Origin: JAFGJQ01 sp964586145
Lineage (GTDB): Bacteria > Planctomycetota > Phycisphaerae > UBA1845
Direction: 5' to 3'
DNA: 34,313 nucleotides
NCBI GenBank assembly: GCA_964586145.1
Contig: CAZPHH010000051.1
Location: 1 to 34,313 of the forward strand
Of the stretch, positions 16,391-23,795 are shown in pieces. Within the stretch, counting starts at the first letter, position 1. The number at the start of each line of letters is the position of its first letter. The notes under the pieces were generated by a model. The model did not search any database. It was not told where the DNA came from and was given only the letters and a program-made list of their open reading frames with translations. The translations under genes and the position numbers were made by a program.

Positions 16391-16496
16391 GCCGGCTGGA
16401 AGCCGGCTGCAAGAGGAATCAAAGAGTGAGCGGGGTGAGGGAGCCGCCTTCCCCCGGCTGAAGCCGGGGGCACTGGCCGGCCGGCTGAAGCCGGCC
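16391..16496. repeat. Three CCGGCT-GA-AGCCGG hairpins
   Basis: Perfect stems at 16391-16407 (GCCGGCT, loop GGA), 16451-16470 (CCCCCGGCT, loop GA) and 16479-16496 (GGCCGGCT, loop GA). They share the core CCGGCTGAAGCCGG and differ in arm length. The last one overlaps the start of the 40-bp tandem array. Confidence 0.75.
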
Positions 16497-16690
16497 ATGC
16501 ACTCCATCGCGGACGGCCCAACCTTGCTTGCCGGCCATGCACTCCATCGCGGATGGCCCAACCTTGCTTGCCGGCCTCACGCTCCATCGCGGACGGCCCA
16601 ACCTTGCTTGCCGGCCTCACGCCCCATCGCGGATGGCCCAACCTCGCTTGCCGGCTTGGCGCTCCGTCGCAGACGCCCAGACCTCATTGT
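16491..16690. repeat. 40-bp tandem repeat, five units
   Basis: Units begin at 16491, 16531, 16571, 16611 and 16651. The first four are nearly identical (core CCATCGCGGACGGCCCAACC, then TTGCTTG), with GGA(C/T)GG alternating and CATGCA changing to CTCACG. The fifth is degenerate. There are no unique spacers between units, so this is a minisatellite and not a CRISPR array. Confidence 0.85.
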
Positions 16691-16828
16691 TCTTGTCGGC
16701 CCCGAATTTCGCGGTTCAAACGGAACGACGCCGCGATGACGGGTGCTACCATGTGACCCTCTCAGCGTGGGACCCCGCGCGGGACGCGAAGAATCGGGGT
16801 TTCTCCAGCACATTGCGTGTGTGACATC

Positions 16829-16858
16829 AGACGGCGGCGACAAATTGCCGGGCCGTCT
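16829..16858 (-). terminator. Possible thiD terminator hairpin
   Basis: AGACGGC (16829-16835) pairs with GCCGTCT (16852-16858), with a possible inner GGC/GCC pairing. It lies 10 nt beyond the thiD stop on the minus strand. No T-run follows, so this is only a candidate. Confidence 0.3.
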
Positions 16859-16868
16859 TGACGCGCAC

Positions 16869-17669
16869 TCATCTCGGTGTGAAATCGGCGGGTGTGGCTG
16901 CGTGCATGTTGGTGGGCCCGATGCCGCGTCCGAGGCCGGGCGCGGTGCGGACGGCCTCGGCCACGAACGCCTTGGCCCTGCGTACGGCGTCACTGAGGAC
17001 AACGCCGCGCGCCAACAAGGCGGTGATGGCGGCGGAGAATACGCAGCCGGTGCCGTGGGTGTTCGGGCCGGGAATCCGTGGTCCTTCGAAGACGGTGGCC
17101 TGGCCGTCCGTCCAGAGGAGGTCGATGGCCGGTCCGCTCAGGCCGCCGCCTTTGATCAGCACGTTTCGGGGGCCCAGCCGGGCGATGGCCACCGCGGCGC
17201 GCTCCAGGTCGACGGAGTCTCGGACCTCGATGCCGGCCAGGGCTTCTGCCTCGTGCGCGTTGGGGGTGACGAGAAACGCGTGCGGCAGAAGCCGGGTGCG
17301 AAGCACGTCTCGCGCGTCGTCGTCCATGAGGGGCGCCCCGTGCTTGCTGATCATGACCGGGTCCACGACAAGGGGGAATCGAAAGTCCTTCGCTCGGTCG
17401 GCCAAAGCGGCAACCACCCTCGCGCTGCCGAGCGCGCCTGTCTTGGCGGCCTGCGGGGGGATGTCGTCCAGCACCGCGTCCAACTGAGCAATCACAAACG
17501 ACGGTTCCAGCACGTGCATCGCCGCAACCGATTGTGTGTTCTGCACGGTGAGCAGTGTGACCGCGCCGGCGCCGTAGACGCCGTGCTGGTGGAACGTCTT
17601 GAGGTCCGCCTGCATCCCGGCCCCGCCGGAGGGGTCGCTTCCCGCGATGGTCAGAGCGACGGCGGTCAC
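16869..17669 (-). CDS. thiD: Hydroxymethylpyrimidine/phosphomethylpyrimidine kinase
   Basis: A 266-residue ThiD, the usual length. It phosphorylates 4-amino-5-hydroxymethyl-2-methylpyrimidine twice to make the pyrimidine half of thiamin. Visible family motifs: AGSDPSGGAGMQADLKTF near the N-terminus, KTGALGS, VVDPVMISKHG and the anion-hole GTGCVFSAAITA. The GTG at 17669 is chosen because it follows GGAGGA and because its GTGA overlaps the stop of the upstream TenA gene by 4 nt. It is the last gene of a three-gene salvage operon. No thiE, thiC or thiM lies in the window. Confidence 0.95.
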   Translation of the reverse strand: MTAVALTIAGSDPSGGAGMQADLKTFHQHGVYGAGAVTLLTVQNTQSVAAMHVLEPSFVIAQLDAVLDDIPPQAAKTGALGSARVVAALADRAKDFRFPLVVDPVMISKHGAPLMDDDARDVLRTRLLPHAFLVTPNAHEAEALAGIEVRDSVDLERAAVAIARLGPRNVLIKGGGLSGPAIDLLWTDGQATVFEGPRIPGPNTHGTGCVFSAAITALLARGVVLSDAVRRAKAFVAEAVRTAPGLGRGIGPTNMHAATPADFTPR

Positions 17670-18289
17670 GTTTCGTCCTCCAGGGGCGCGGTGAAGAACG
17701 CGAGTTCGCATTGCATGGCGTAGCGGTAGGCGTCGTGAACCGCGGGCTCGTCGTGTGCCAGCGCGTCGAGCAGCGATTCCACGTCGGCGGCCACGGCGTG
17801 GAAATCCTCCCCGGCGTACGTGTCGATCCAATCCTGGAACGGGTTGCGGGGCGGCGAGGCGGCGGCGAGCGCCGAGCCGACGTAGGCGTAGAGCCTCATG
17901 CAGGGCGTCATGGCGGCCAGGGTGATGCCGGGCGGCTCGTGCCACGCCATGGCCTGCAGAAAATCGACGTACGCCCGGGTAGCCGGGTAGGGCTTCACCT
18001 GCGTGACGTCGATTCCCAGGGAGCGGACGTATCCGGCGTGCATCTTCAACTCTTCGAGCGCGCCGGTCATGAACTCGTGAAACACCTTCACGTGTCGCAG
18101 ATCGGCACACTTCGCGCCGGCGACGGCGTACGCGCGAAGGAAGGACTCGAGGAAGAACGCATCCTGGGCGATGTAGCGGCGGAAGCAGTCCGGGTTCAGC
18201 GTTCCGTCGCCGAGTCGGCGGAGGAACGGGTGGTCCAGACACTGTCCGGCCAGGTCGATGTTTCGTTCCCACAGCACGTCGTGAAGCAT
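17666..18289 (-). CDS. tenA: TenA-family thiaminase II / aminopyrimidine aminohydrolase (Cys type)
   Basis: A 207-residue all-helical TenA. The family hydrolyses 4-amino-5-aminomethyl-2-methylpyrimidine, a thiamin breakdown product, to HMP, and can cleave thiamin. The nucleophile is the Cys in MTPCMRLYAYVG, so it is the TenA_C type. The Asp of RRYIAQDAFFLE and the Glu of QCELAFF match other active-site positions. ATG 18289 abuts the stop of the upstream TenA-like gene with no gap, and a GGGAGGG site lies within that gene's last codons. ThiD, which uses its product, overlaps its 3' end. Confidence 0.92.
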   Translation of the reverse strand: MLHDVLWERNIDLAGQCLDHPFLRRLGDGTLNPDCFRRYIAQDAFFLESFLRAYAVAGAKCADLRHVKVFHEFMTGALEELKMHAGYVRSLGIDVTQVKPYPATRAYVDFLQAMAWHEPPGITLAAMTPCMRLYAYVGSALAAASPPRNPFQDWIDTYAGEDFHAVAADVESLLDALAHDEPAVHDAYRYAMQCELAFFTAPLEDET

Positions 18290-18892
18290 TCAACCCTCCC
18301 ACGTCATGCGCCAGAAGTCGCGCTCGTGGCGAAGCGTTTGCTCGAAGGCGTTCTGCTGGGCCGGGTGGGGATGCCGCCGGGTCAGCTCGTGCAACGTCCG
18401 CACGTACGAAGCGAAGCCCTCGCCGGACCAGCGGGAGATGAACTCCGCGTACGGCCCCTCGGCCTCCAGCCGGCTCCAGGCGGCAAGATAGCATGCCTCG
18501 ACGCCGAACAGCGCGGCCAGCGACACTTCGAAGGGCTGTGCGTAGGCGGTGGCCAGCAGGAAGTCCGCGTATCGCCGGCAGACCGGATGCGCCGGCGCAT
18601 CGGTCGAGAGCCCGCGCTGGGCGAGGTGGTTTTCAAACCAGTCGAGTTCGGCGTCAACCGCCGCGAGGCCCGCCAGCACCGGCTTGTGCGAGGGGCGCGG
18701 CGTTTTGGCGGCGGTCACCGCCTGGAAGCTGAGCAGCCCGCGGGCGAACCGGTAGTCCTGCTCCAGCCAGCGGCCGAAGGCGGCCGGCGGCAGCGAGCCG
18801 TCGCCGAGCGCGTCCAGAAACGCGGCCTGGGTGGCCTCGCCCCACAGGGATCCGGCGGCAACGATGAGTGGCGTGTTCTCAAGTTCCTGCAT
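18290..18892 (-). CDS. TenA-like protein, TenA_E type (no catalytic Cys at the usual place)
   Basis: A 200-residue TenA/PqqC-superfamily protein, distinct from its neighbour. At the position of the catalytic Cys segment it reads LFGVEACYLAAW, with Glu followed by Cys and an aromatic pair. This resembles the Glu-type TenA_E branch known from plants and some bacteria, which has been linked to thiamin-product salvage. The E(Q)DYRFARGLLSFQ and HERDFWRM segments fit the fold's conserved helices. ATG 18892 gives the natural length; an open frame further upstream is the antisense of the thioesterase gene. It is the first gene of the operon. A role upstream of TenA_C, for instance on a formylated pyrimidine, is inferred. 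Confidence 0.8.
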   Translation of the reverse strand: MQELENTPLIVAAGSLWGEATQAAFLDALGDGSLPPAAFGRWLEQDYRFARGLLSFQAVTAAKTPRPSHKPVLAGLAAVDAELDWFENHLAQRGLSTDAPAHPVCRRYADFLLATAYAQPFEVSLAALFGVEACYLAAWSRLEAEGPYAEFISRWSGEGFASYVRTLHELTRRHPHPAQQNAFEQTLRHERDFWRMTWEG

Positions 18893-18980
18893 GGTCTGCC
18901 CCGCTCTTCCGGCGGACTCGGCCCGTCTGACGGCGGGTATGCTCTCGCGCGGAGGGACGGTTGGCAAGGGTGCGTGTCGC

Positions 18981-19009
18981 TGGGCGGCGCGCGCCGTGCG
19001 TGGTACCAT
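18981..19009 (+). promoter_or_regulatory. Possible promoter for the thioesterase gene
   Basis: TACCAT (19004-19009), with TGGGCG (18981-18986) at a 17-nt spacing. The -35 box is weak. The expected leader is about 33 nt before the ATG at 19049. Confidence 0.35.
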
Positions 19010-19048
19010 GGTCAGGCCGCCCGCGATGCGGACGGAACGGAGCAAGGC

Positions 19049-19438
19049 ATGATCATCCAGCCCCCCAGCGACACGCCGGCCATTCGCCTGATCATGATGC
19101 CCAAGGACACCAACGCCCAGGGCACGGTTTTCGGGGGGACCATCCTGTCCCTCATCGACCAGGCGGCGTTTGTGGAGGCCTGGCGTCAGAAGAACCATCG
19201 GTACGTGACGGTGGCCATGGACGCCGTGGAGTTCCACGAACCGGTTCACGTGGGGGACATCCTGAGCCTCTGGGCCCAAACCCGGCGAATCGGTCGGACG
19301 TCCGTCCGTGTCCACGTGGAGGTGCGGGCGTTGCGCCGCGGCAGCGGCTCAGAAATCGTCGTGACCCAGGCCGACGTAACGCTCGTCGCTCTGGACGACG
19401 CCGGCCGGCCGACGCCCGTGCTGGATGGCACGTCATAG
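19049..19438 (+). CDS. YciA-like acyl-CoA thioesterase (hotdog fold)
   Basis: A 129-residue single-hotdog protein. ATG 19049 follows GGAGCAAGG. The family hydrolyses acyl-CoA to free acid and CoA. The hallmark DTNAQGTVFGGTILSLID, with the N-x-x-G-x-x-FGG pattern and a following Asp-Gln-Ala-Ala helix, matches YciA/BACH-type enzymes, as does the later VEFHEPVHVGDILSLWA strand pair. Family members usually form hexamers, and the length is typical. It is divergent from the thiamin-salvage operon, with 156 nt between the starts and no evident functional link. The acyl-chain preference cannot be read from the sequence. Confidence 0.9.
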   Translation: MIIQPPSDTPAIRLIMMPKDTNAQGTVFGGTILSLIDQAAFVEAWRQKNHRYVTVAMDAVEFHEPVHVGDILSLWAQTRRIGRTSVRVHVEVRALRRGSGSEIVVTQADVTLVALDDAGRPTPVLDGTS

Positions 19439-19490
19439 CGTGTCCCGCACGGTCGGCCGGGGCGCCCGCTCCAAGACGGCATACCATCGC

Positions 19491-19865
19491 TCAGGGCGCC
19501 CCGAACAGCCTCGCGATCAACCGGGCGAAGTCGTTGCCGGCCAGCCGAGTCAGCTCGCCCGCGTCCAGCCACGTGCCGAAACACGTTGTACAACTGTCCA
19601 CGATGACGCCGGGCCGCAGCCGACTGTTGAGCTTGATCAGGTACGTGCCTTTGCAGCGGGGGCAGTGGAGCCGCGGCCCTTCGTGGCTCACCACGGCCTC
19701 GAACTGACCATCCGCTTCCAGCAGGGGCTTGATGTCGCGCTTCAACAGGGCCTCCAGCTCCAGCGCATCCAGCCAGATGCCGTGGCAGGTCGGGCAGCGG
19801 TCGATCTCGACACAGGCAACGGACTGGGTCTCCATCTCTGTGTTTTCGCATTTCGGACAAAGCAT
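19491..19865 (-). CDS. Double zf-TFIIB zinc-ribbon protein
   Basis: A 124-residue protein. ATG 19865 follows GAGGAGG. It has two zf-TFIIB-type zinc ribbons: CPKC then CPTCHGIWLDALELEALL (about 3-42), and CPRC then CTTCFGTWLDAGELTRL (about 68-110). Each keeps the C-x2-C pairs and the GxWLDxxEL signature. Both are on one short soluble chain. Such proteins are common in bacteria and have no settled function. The gene lies 70 nt downstream of the second SPFH gene on the same strand and is probably the last gene of that operon. Confidence 0.85.
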   Translation of the reverse strand: MLCPKCENTEMETQSVACVEIDRCPTCHGIWLDALELEALLKRDIKPLLEADGQFEAVVSHEGPRLHCPRCKGTYLIKLNSRLRPGVIVDSCTTCFGTWLDAGELTRLAGNDFARLIARLFGAP

Positions 19866-19935
19866 CGCTGTGCCTCCTCTCTGCACCGCCGTTGTGCATC
19901 GCGCGACCCGTTGCCGGCTGCGTGCCCGCACCCTC

Positions 19936-21627
19936 TCACTTCCTCCCTTCGGGCCGGTTTTCCTGCAGAATCCGAGCCGCGCCGGCTTCCTCGAAGCGCG
20001 ATAGGTCCGTCCAGAGTGTTCCGTCGCCCGCGAAGAACAGGCGAATCTCCTCCGGCTGGAAGTTCTCGGCAAACGTGTACAGATTGAACGCCCGCGGGCT
20101 GCCGAAGGCCTCGACCATCATCCGATACCCCTGGGCCTCGGCCTCCTTCTTCAATTTCTCCACGTCCGTGCGGGCCTTGCCCAGAATCTCGATCCGCCGG
20201 GCGTCCAACTGCGCCACCTGCTCCTGGATGGTGGCCACCTCCAGCGCGGCCGACGCGTCCGTCTCGGCCGCCGTCTTCTCCCCTTCGGCCTGGATGTTCG
20301 CCACCATCACGCGGGTTTCGGCCGCCACCGTCTCCCGGGCGATGTCCACCTGCTTGCGAACCTCCTCCAGCTCGGCCTTCACCATGGCCGCCTCGCGCTG
20401 CTTCTCCTTCGTGATCTGCTTCTCGATCGCAATGTGGCTCTGCTGGATGGTCCGCTTGAGGTCCTCGGTGACCTCGCCGCCCTCGTCCCCCGCCTGCGGG
20501 GCGTGTACCTCGATCTCCCGCACCAGGGCCAACAGAATCTCGATGTTCTTCGCCCGGCACACCCGCTGCAGCTCGGCCGTCAACGCCCGCTGGAACTGTT
20601 CGCGCTTTTCGCCCTGGATGAAGTCGCGGGCGGCATACGTCGAGCCGATGTTCCGGCAGATCGACCGGAGCTGCGGCCCGATGATCTTGTCCAGCACCGC
20701 GTCCACGTTGCCGTACGTGTTGATGGTTTCCGCGGCATGCGCCGGATCGATCCCCCACACCACGGTCACGCCGACGCGGATGTTGTACCCCGTGTCCGAC
20801 GGGAACGAGATGCGCAGGTTCTCATCATCCGAGAACTTGACCTGCGAATACTCGTTGAAGCCGATCTCCACCTGCGTCACGGTTTGCAGCTTCGGGTTGA
20901 TGAAGTACACGCCCGGTTGGAGCACTTCGCGAAGCGTGCCGCGCTGCCCGGGTTCGGCCAGTGGCCGGTCCAGGCTTGCCACTTCCGCATCCTGATCTGC
21001 TGTCGCCATTGTCTCCCGCATCGTCTGTGGAGGCGCTGCCGGCGGATCGTCCCCGAAGAGATTGGTGACCACCCCCACGAACCCGGCGGGGATCACCACC
21101 GCGTCGCGGATTTCCACGCCGTACATATGGTGGTTCAGCATGTACGTCCCCGGCGTGAGCACCTCGCGAAGGATGCCCTGGTAGCCCGAATCCCGATCCA
21201 CGATGATCCGCCCGTCCGGCGGCCTAAGACCCACCTTCCGCGTGACAACGCCGATCTTCGGAATGTCGCCCCGAAACGGCCCCGATATGCTGGATCCCAG
21301 CTTGGTCTGGGCCGGCTTCGCCCAGTCCCACGTCTTGGGGTCACCGGACGGAATGACCGTGAGGGGGTGAACCTTCCAATCCCAGATCAGCGGGTTGCGG
21401 AAGTACCGGCCCGGGCCGAGCACCTTCTCCTGGATGCCCATCTGGCTGGGATCGGACGCCAGGATCTGTCCCGCCGGCCGGTCCTTGCCGAACATCACCC
21501 GCTCCAGCACCACATACTCGTCCGGCCCGACCTCAATGCGAAACGTCATCCACGCCACGATAGCCAGCACCGGCAACGCCGCCACGACGACCAGCAGCCC
21601 TCCGAGGACCCACTTCATTCGCCGCAT
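19936..21627 (-). CDS. SPFH/band-7 membrane protein (second of a pair)
   Basis: A 563-residue protein. An N-terminal transmembrane helix (about 6-28) is followed by beta-rich segments, a band-7/SPFH domain (about 240-400) and a long Ala/Glu/Lys-rich coiled coil (about 370-490, for example ARETVAAETRVMVANIQAEG). The C-terminus includes NLYTFAENFQPEEIRLFF. It resembles prohibitin, HflC and flotillin relatives that form ring-shaped membrane assemblies. ATG 21627 shares one base with the stop of the upstream SPFH gene (TGATG) and follows AAGGGGGTGA. A GTG one codon earlier is possible. It probably assembles with the neighbouring SPFH protein. The specific role is unknown. Confidence 0.88.
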   Translation of the reverse strand: MRRMKWVLGGLLVVVAALPVLAIVAWMTFRIEVGPDEYVVLERVMFGKDRPAGQILASDPSQMGIQEKVLGPGRYFRNPLIWDWKVHPLTVIPSGDPKTWDWAKPAQTKLGSSISGPFRGDIPKIGVVTRKVGLRPPDGRIIVDRDSGYQGILREVLTPGTYMLNHHMYGVEIRDAVVIPAGFVGVVTNLFGDDPPAAPPQTMRETMATADQDAEVASLDRPLAEPGQRGTLREVLQPGVYFINPKLQTVTQVEIGFNEYSQVKFSDDENLRISFPSDTGYNIRVGVTVVWGIDPAHAAETINTYGNVDAVLDKIIGPQLRSICRNIGSTYAARDFIQGEKREQFQRALTAELQRVCRAKNIEILLALVREIEVHAPQAGDEGGEVTEDLKRTIQQSHIAIEKQITKEKQREAAMVKAELEEVRKQVDIARETVAAETRVMVANIQAEGEKTAAETDASAALEVATIQEQVAQLDARRIEILGKARTDVEKLKKEAEAQGYRMMVEAFGSPRAFNLYTFAENFQPEEIRLFFAGDGTLWTDLSRFEEAGAARILQENRPEGRK

Positions 21628-23210
21628 CACTGGTCACCCCCTTCCTTCGGCACGGTCCGAAAGTCCTGAAACTGCCTGAAGATGTCTGCAAACGGCCCCT
21701 CCGTGTTCGAGAGGATCGATCGGATCGACGGCGCGATCTTTTCGAGGAAGAAGAGCTGCGCGTACGCCTCCCCACTGCCAAACGCCGCCACCGCCTGCTT
21801 CAGCGGCTCGGCCTTGGCGGCGAACTCCAGCAACACCACGTGCGCCTCGGCCGACCCGCGCGAGACCAATGCCGCCGCCTCCTTGGTTGCCGCCTCCAGG
21901 TGAAGTCGGGCCACCTCGAACGCCCGGTTCGCCTCGGTCACCGCCACCACCTTCCGCTGCTCGGCCTGCTTGACGACGGAAACGACCTCTCGCCGCGTGT
22001 CGCCAAGCTGCCGATTGCGCTCCAGCAATTCCTGCTGCTCCACCAGGCGGGCCTGCGACCGGGCCTCCTGCATCTCGTTCGTGGACCGCTCGATCTCCTG
22101 GTCCGCCTGTTCCCGCTGGCTGATCAGGTTGGCGATCTCCGCGGGGGGCAGGATGTCCCGCACCACGGCGGCGAGAATCTGGATGCCCTGCTTGCGGCAC
22201 TCGTCTCGAAGCTGCTCAAAGAAGTGCGTCTGGAACGCCAGCCGGGTCGTTCCGCTGATGAACTCCCGCGCCTGCAGTTTCGACCCTTCAATCCGCGAGA
22301 TGCTGCGAGCGTGCGGCAGAATCACCTTGTTCAGAATGTCGCTCTCGTCCCCGTACGCCACCAGAACTTCCGCGGCACGGTCCTCCGTGATCGCCCATTC
22401 GATCGTCCCTTCGATCGTGATGGTGAAGCTGTCGTTCGACGGGAACTGGATTGCGTCGTCGCCGACCATGTCGTACTTGTGGCTCCGCAGGTCGATGATC
22501 TCGATCCGCTCCAGGTACGGGTTGTAGTACTCCAGGCCCGGACGGCGCAGCTTGCGCTGCACGCCCTTCTCGCCCGGCTCAACCGTGTACGTGTTCTTCC
22601 GTTGCGGATCGGTGCCGCTCAGCAGCGTAACCACGCCCCGGTGCCCTTCCGGAATTTTGATCGCGGAGAATTTCTGAGCGTCGTACGCCAGGAGGTTGAT
22701 GTTGTGCCGGCCCGGCGAGAGGATCTCCGCCACCGGCCCACGCTCGTCCGGCTCCGTGGCCACCGTCTTGGGGAATGGCAGCGGTTTGCCGAACCGACGG
22801 ATGAGCACGCCGACCTCGTTGTCGCTGATCTGCGTGGCCGGCATCACTTCGCGGCGGTAGGAATACGGGTTGTAGAAATACCGCCCCTCCCCGAGCCACT
22901 CATACCGGATGCCCTTGTACCGGGTGCGCACCCGCTCTTCGCTCTCGCCCGTGCGGGCCGCGATCGCCTTCACCAGCTCCGGGTACAGCACGACCTGGTC
23001 GCGGAACTCGTCCGCCAGGTCCGGCGGAATCGCCTTGCCCGTCTTGTTCACCAGCACGAGAATGTGGTTCGGCTCCACCTCCACCCGAACCACAAACCAG
23101 ACCACGAACAAGGTCACCATCAACAGCACCAGCCCGAGTCCCCCCAGCAGGGAAACGAGGCCCGGCGGCCGTACCCCTGCACGCCGCCCAGATACCCTTT
23201 CCGACGCCAT
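21627..23210 (-). CDS. SPFH/band-7 membrane protein (first of a pair)
   Basis: A 527-residue protein. ATG 23210 follows AAGGAAGGAG. It has a short basic N-terminus, one transmembrane helix (about 18-42), an EVEPNHILVLVNKTGK segment typical of the start of band-7 proteins, a beta-rich region (about 45-240), an SPFH core (about 240-380) and a coiled coil (about 350-470, rich in Gln, Glu and Arg, e.g. QREQADQEIERSTNEMQEAR). It is related to, but distinct from, the overlapping downstream SPFH protein, as with HflK/HflC pairs. No hflB/ftsH or NfeD gene is nearby. The pair is expected to form an inner-membrane scaffold that controls a partner still to be identified. Confidence 0.88.
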   Translation of the reverse strand: MASERVSGRRAGVRPPGLVSLLGGLGLVLLMVTLFVVWFVVRVEVEPNHILVLVNKTGKAIPPDLADEFRDQVVLYPELVKAIAARTGESEERVRTRYKGIRYEWLGEGRYFYNPYSYRREVMPATQISDNEVGVLIRRFGKPLPFPKTVATEPDERGPVAEILSPGRHNINLLAYDAQKFSAIKIPEGHRGVVTLLSGTDPQRKNTYTVEPGEKGVQRKLRRPGLEYYNPYLERIEIIDLRSHKYDMVGDDAIQFPSNDSFTITIEGTIEWAITEDRAAEVLVAYGDESDILNKVILPHARSISRIEGSKLQAREFISGTTRLAFQTHFFEQLRDECRKQGIQILAAVVRDILPPAEIANLISQREQADQEIERSTNEMQEARSQARLVEQQELLERNRQLGDTRREVVSVVKQAEQRKVVAVTEANRAFEVARLHLEAATKEAAALVSRGSAEAHVVLLEFAAKAEPLKQAVAAFGSGEAYAQLFFLEKIAPSIRSILSNTEGPFADIFRQFQDFRTVPKEGGDQ

Positions 23211-23304
23211 ACCCGTACTCCTTCCTTCGGCCCATGCACCGATCTCCGGTCGAAAGACGGCACGCCTCCCCTCGTGGAGCGGTGCAAACGGCCGATCCCG
23301 CCGA

Positions 23305-23481
23305 CTACGTCAGTGGGTTGCCGCACTGAGCACAGAACCGGGCGTGGCTGCGCAACGCCGCGCCACATTGCGGGCACGACCGGCCATCCCGAAGACCGGA
23401 CTGCCGTCTCCCGGCGCTGCGCAGGATCACCAAAACGCCAACCACTCCAAGAACCAGAATCAGATAGACGATGGGAGTCAT
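23305..23481 (-). CDS. Small membrane-anchored zinc-ribbon protein
   Basis: A 58-residue protein. ATG 23481 follows CGGAG at 7 nt. Residues 2-20 form a single transmembrane helix (TPIVYLILVLGVVGVLVIL). Then come a basic stretch (RSAGRRQ) and a double-CxxC zinc ribbon (CPQCGAALRSHARFCAQCG, about 36-54). It lies 94 nt upstream of the first SPFH gene on the same strand and is served by a good promoter, so it is probably the first gene of the SPFH operon. The function is unknown; a small membrane adaptor is a reasonable inference. Confidence 0.75.
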   Translation of the reverse strand: MTPIVYLILVLGVVGVLVILRSAGRRQSGLRDGRSCPQCGAALRSHARFCAQCGNPLT

Positions 23482-23530
23482 CGCACACTCCGACAGTCTG
23501 CGCCCGCACAGGCGCCGCCGTCCTGCCGCA

Positions 23531-23559
23531 AGTATACCGGACATTGCCGGCAGTGGCAT
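23531..23559 (-). promoter_or_regulatory. Sigma70-like promoter for the zinc-ribbon/SPFH operon
   Basis: On the minus strand, ATGCCA (23559-23554), a 17-nt spacer and TATACT (23536-23531). The expected start is near 23524, about 43 nt before the ATG at 23481. Confidence 0.5.
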
Positions 23560-23670
23560 TTATAAAGCCCCACCCCATTTGGAAGCCCAACGGGCCTGGA
23601 GACCGGCCGTCGACGGGTTCCGACAAGTACGGACGTGGTACCGATAATCGCCGACTCCCGGCGGGCCCTG

Positions 23671-23699
23671 TTCCGATCGCCGGTCGAATCTGCTACAAT
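23671..23699 (+). promoter_or_regulatory. Extended -10 promoter for the deiminase-like gene
   Basis: TACAAT (23694-23699) preceded by TGC, which gives an extended -10 (TGCTACAAT). A weak -35, TTCCGA (23671-23676), stands at a 17-nt spacing. The expected start is near 23706, about 90 nt before the ATG at 23796. Confidence 0.55.
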
Positions 23700-23795
23700 G
23701 CAGCGGAATGCTCGCCCGGACGTTCCGAGGGGATGCCAAGTGGGCGAGCCGGGTTTGCGGGACTACGCATCAGCCCGCCTTTTGGAGCGCTGTGG

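Larger units (their letters stand above)
16345..16868. other. Gene-free stretch with hairpins and tandem repeats
   Basis: This convergent intergenic region lies between the zinc-ribbon membrane gene and thiD. It contains three GCCGGCT-type hairpins, a five-unit 40-bp tandem repeat and a possible thiD terminator. Open frames through the 40-bp array exist in several frames because the unit lacks stops, not because it is coding. Confidence 0.75.

Noticed and set aside
16491..16690. Possible CRISPR array
   Set aside because: The 40-bp units are contiguous with no unique spacers, and there are no cas genes.
18893..19048. TPP riboswitch upstream of the thiamin-salvage operon
   Set aside because: Neither strand shows the CTGAGA and ACCTGATCTGG-type conserved blocks of the thi box.
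17711..19048. N-terminal extension of the thioesterase frame
   Set aside because: It is antisense to both TenA genes. The hotdog domain is complete from 19049.
21840..23795. N-terminal extension of the deiminase-like frame
   Set aside because: It runs antisense to the SPFH gene. A promoter, a ribosome-binding site and a signal peptide place the real start at 23796 or 23886.
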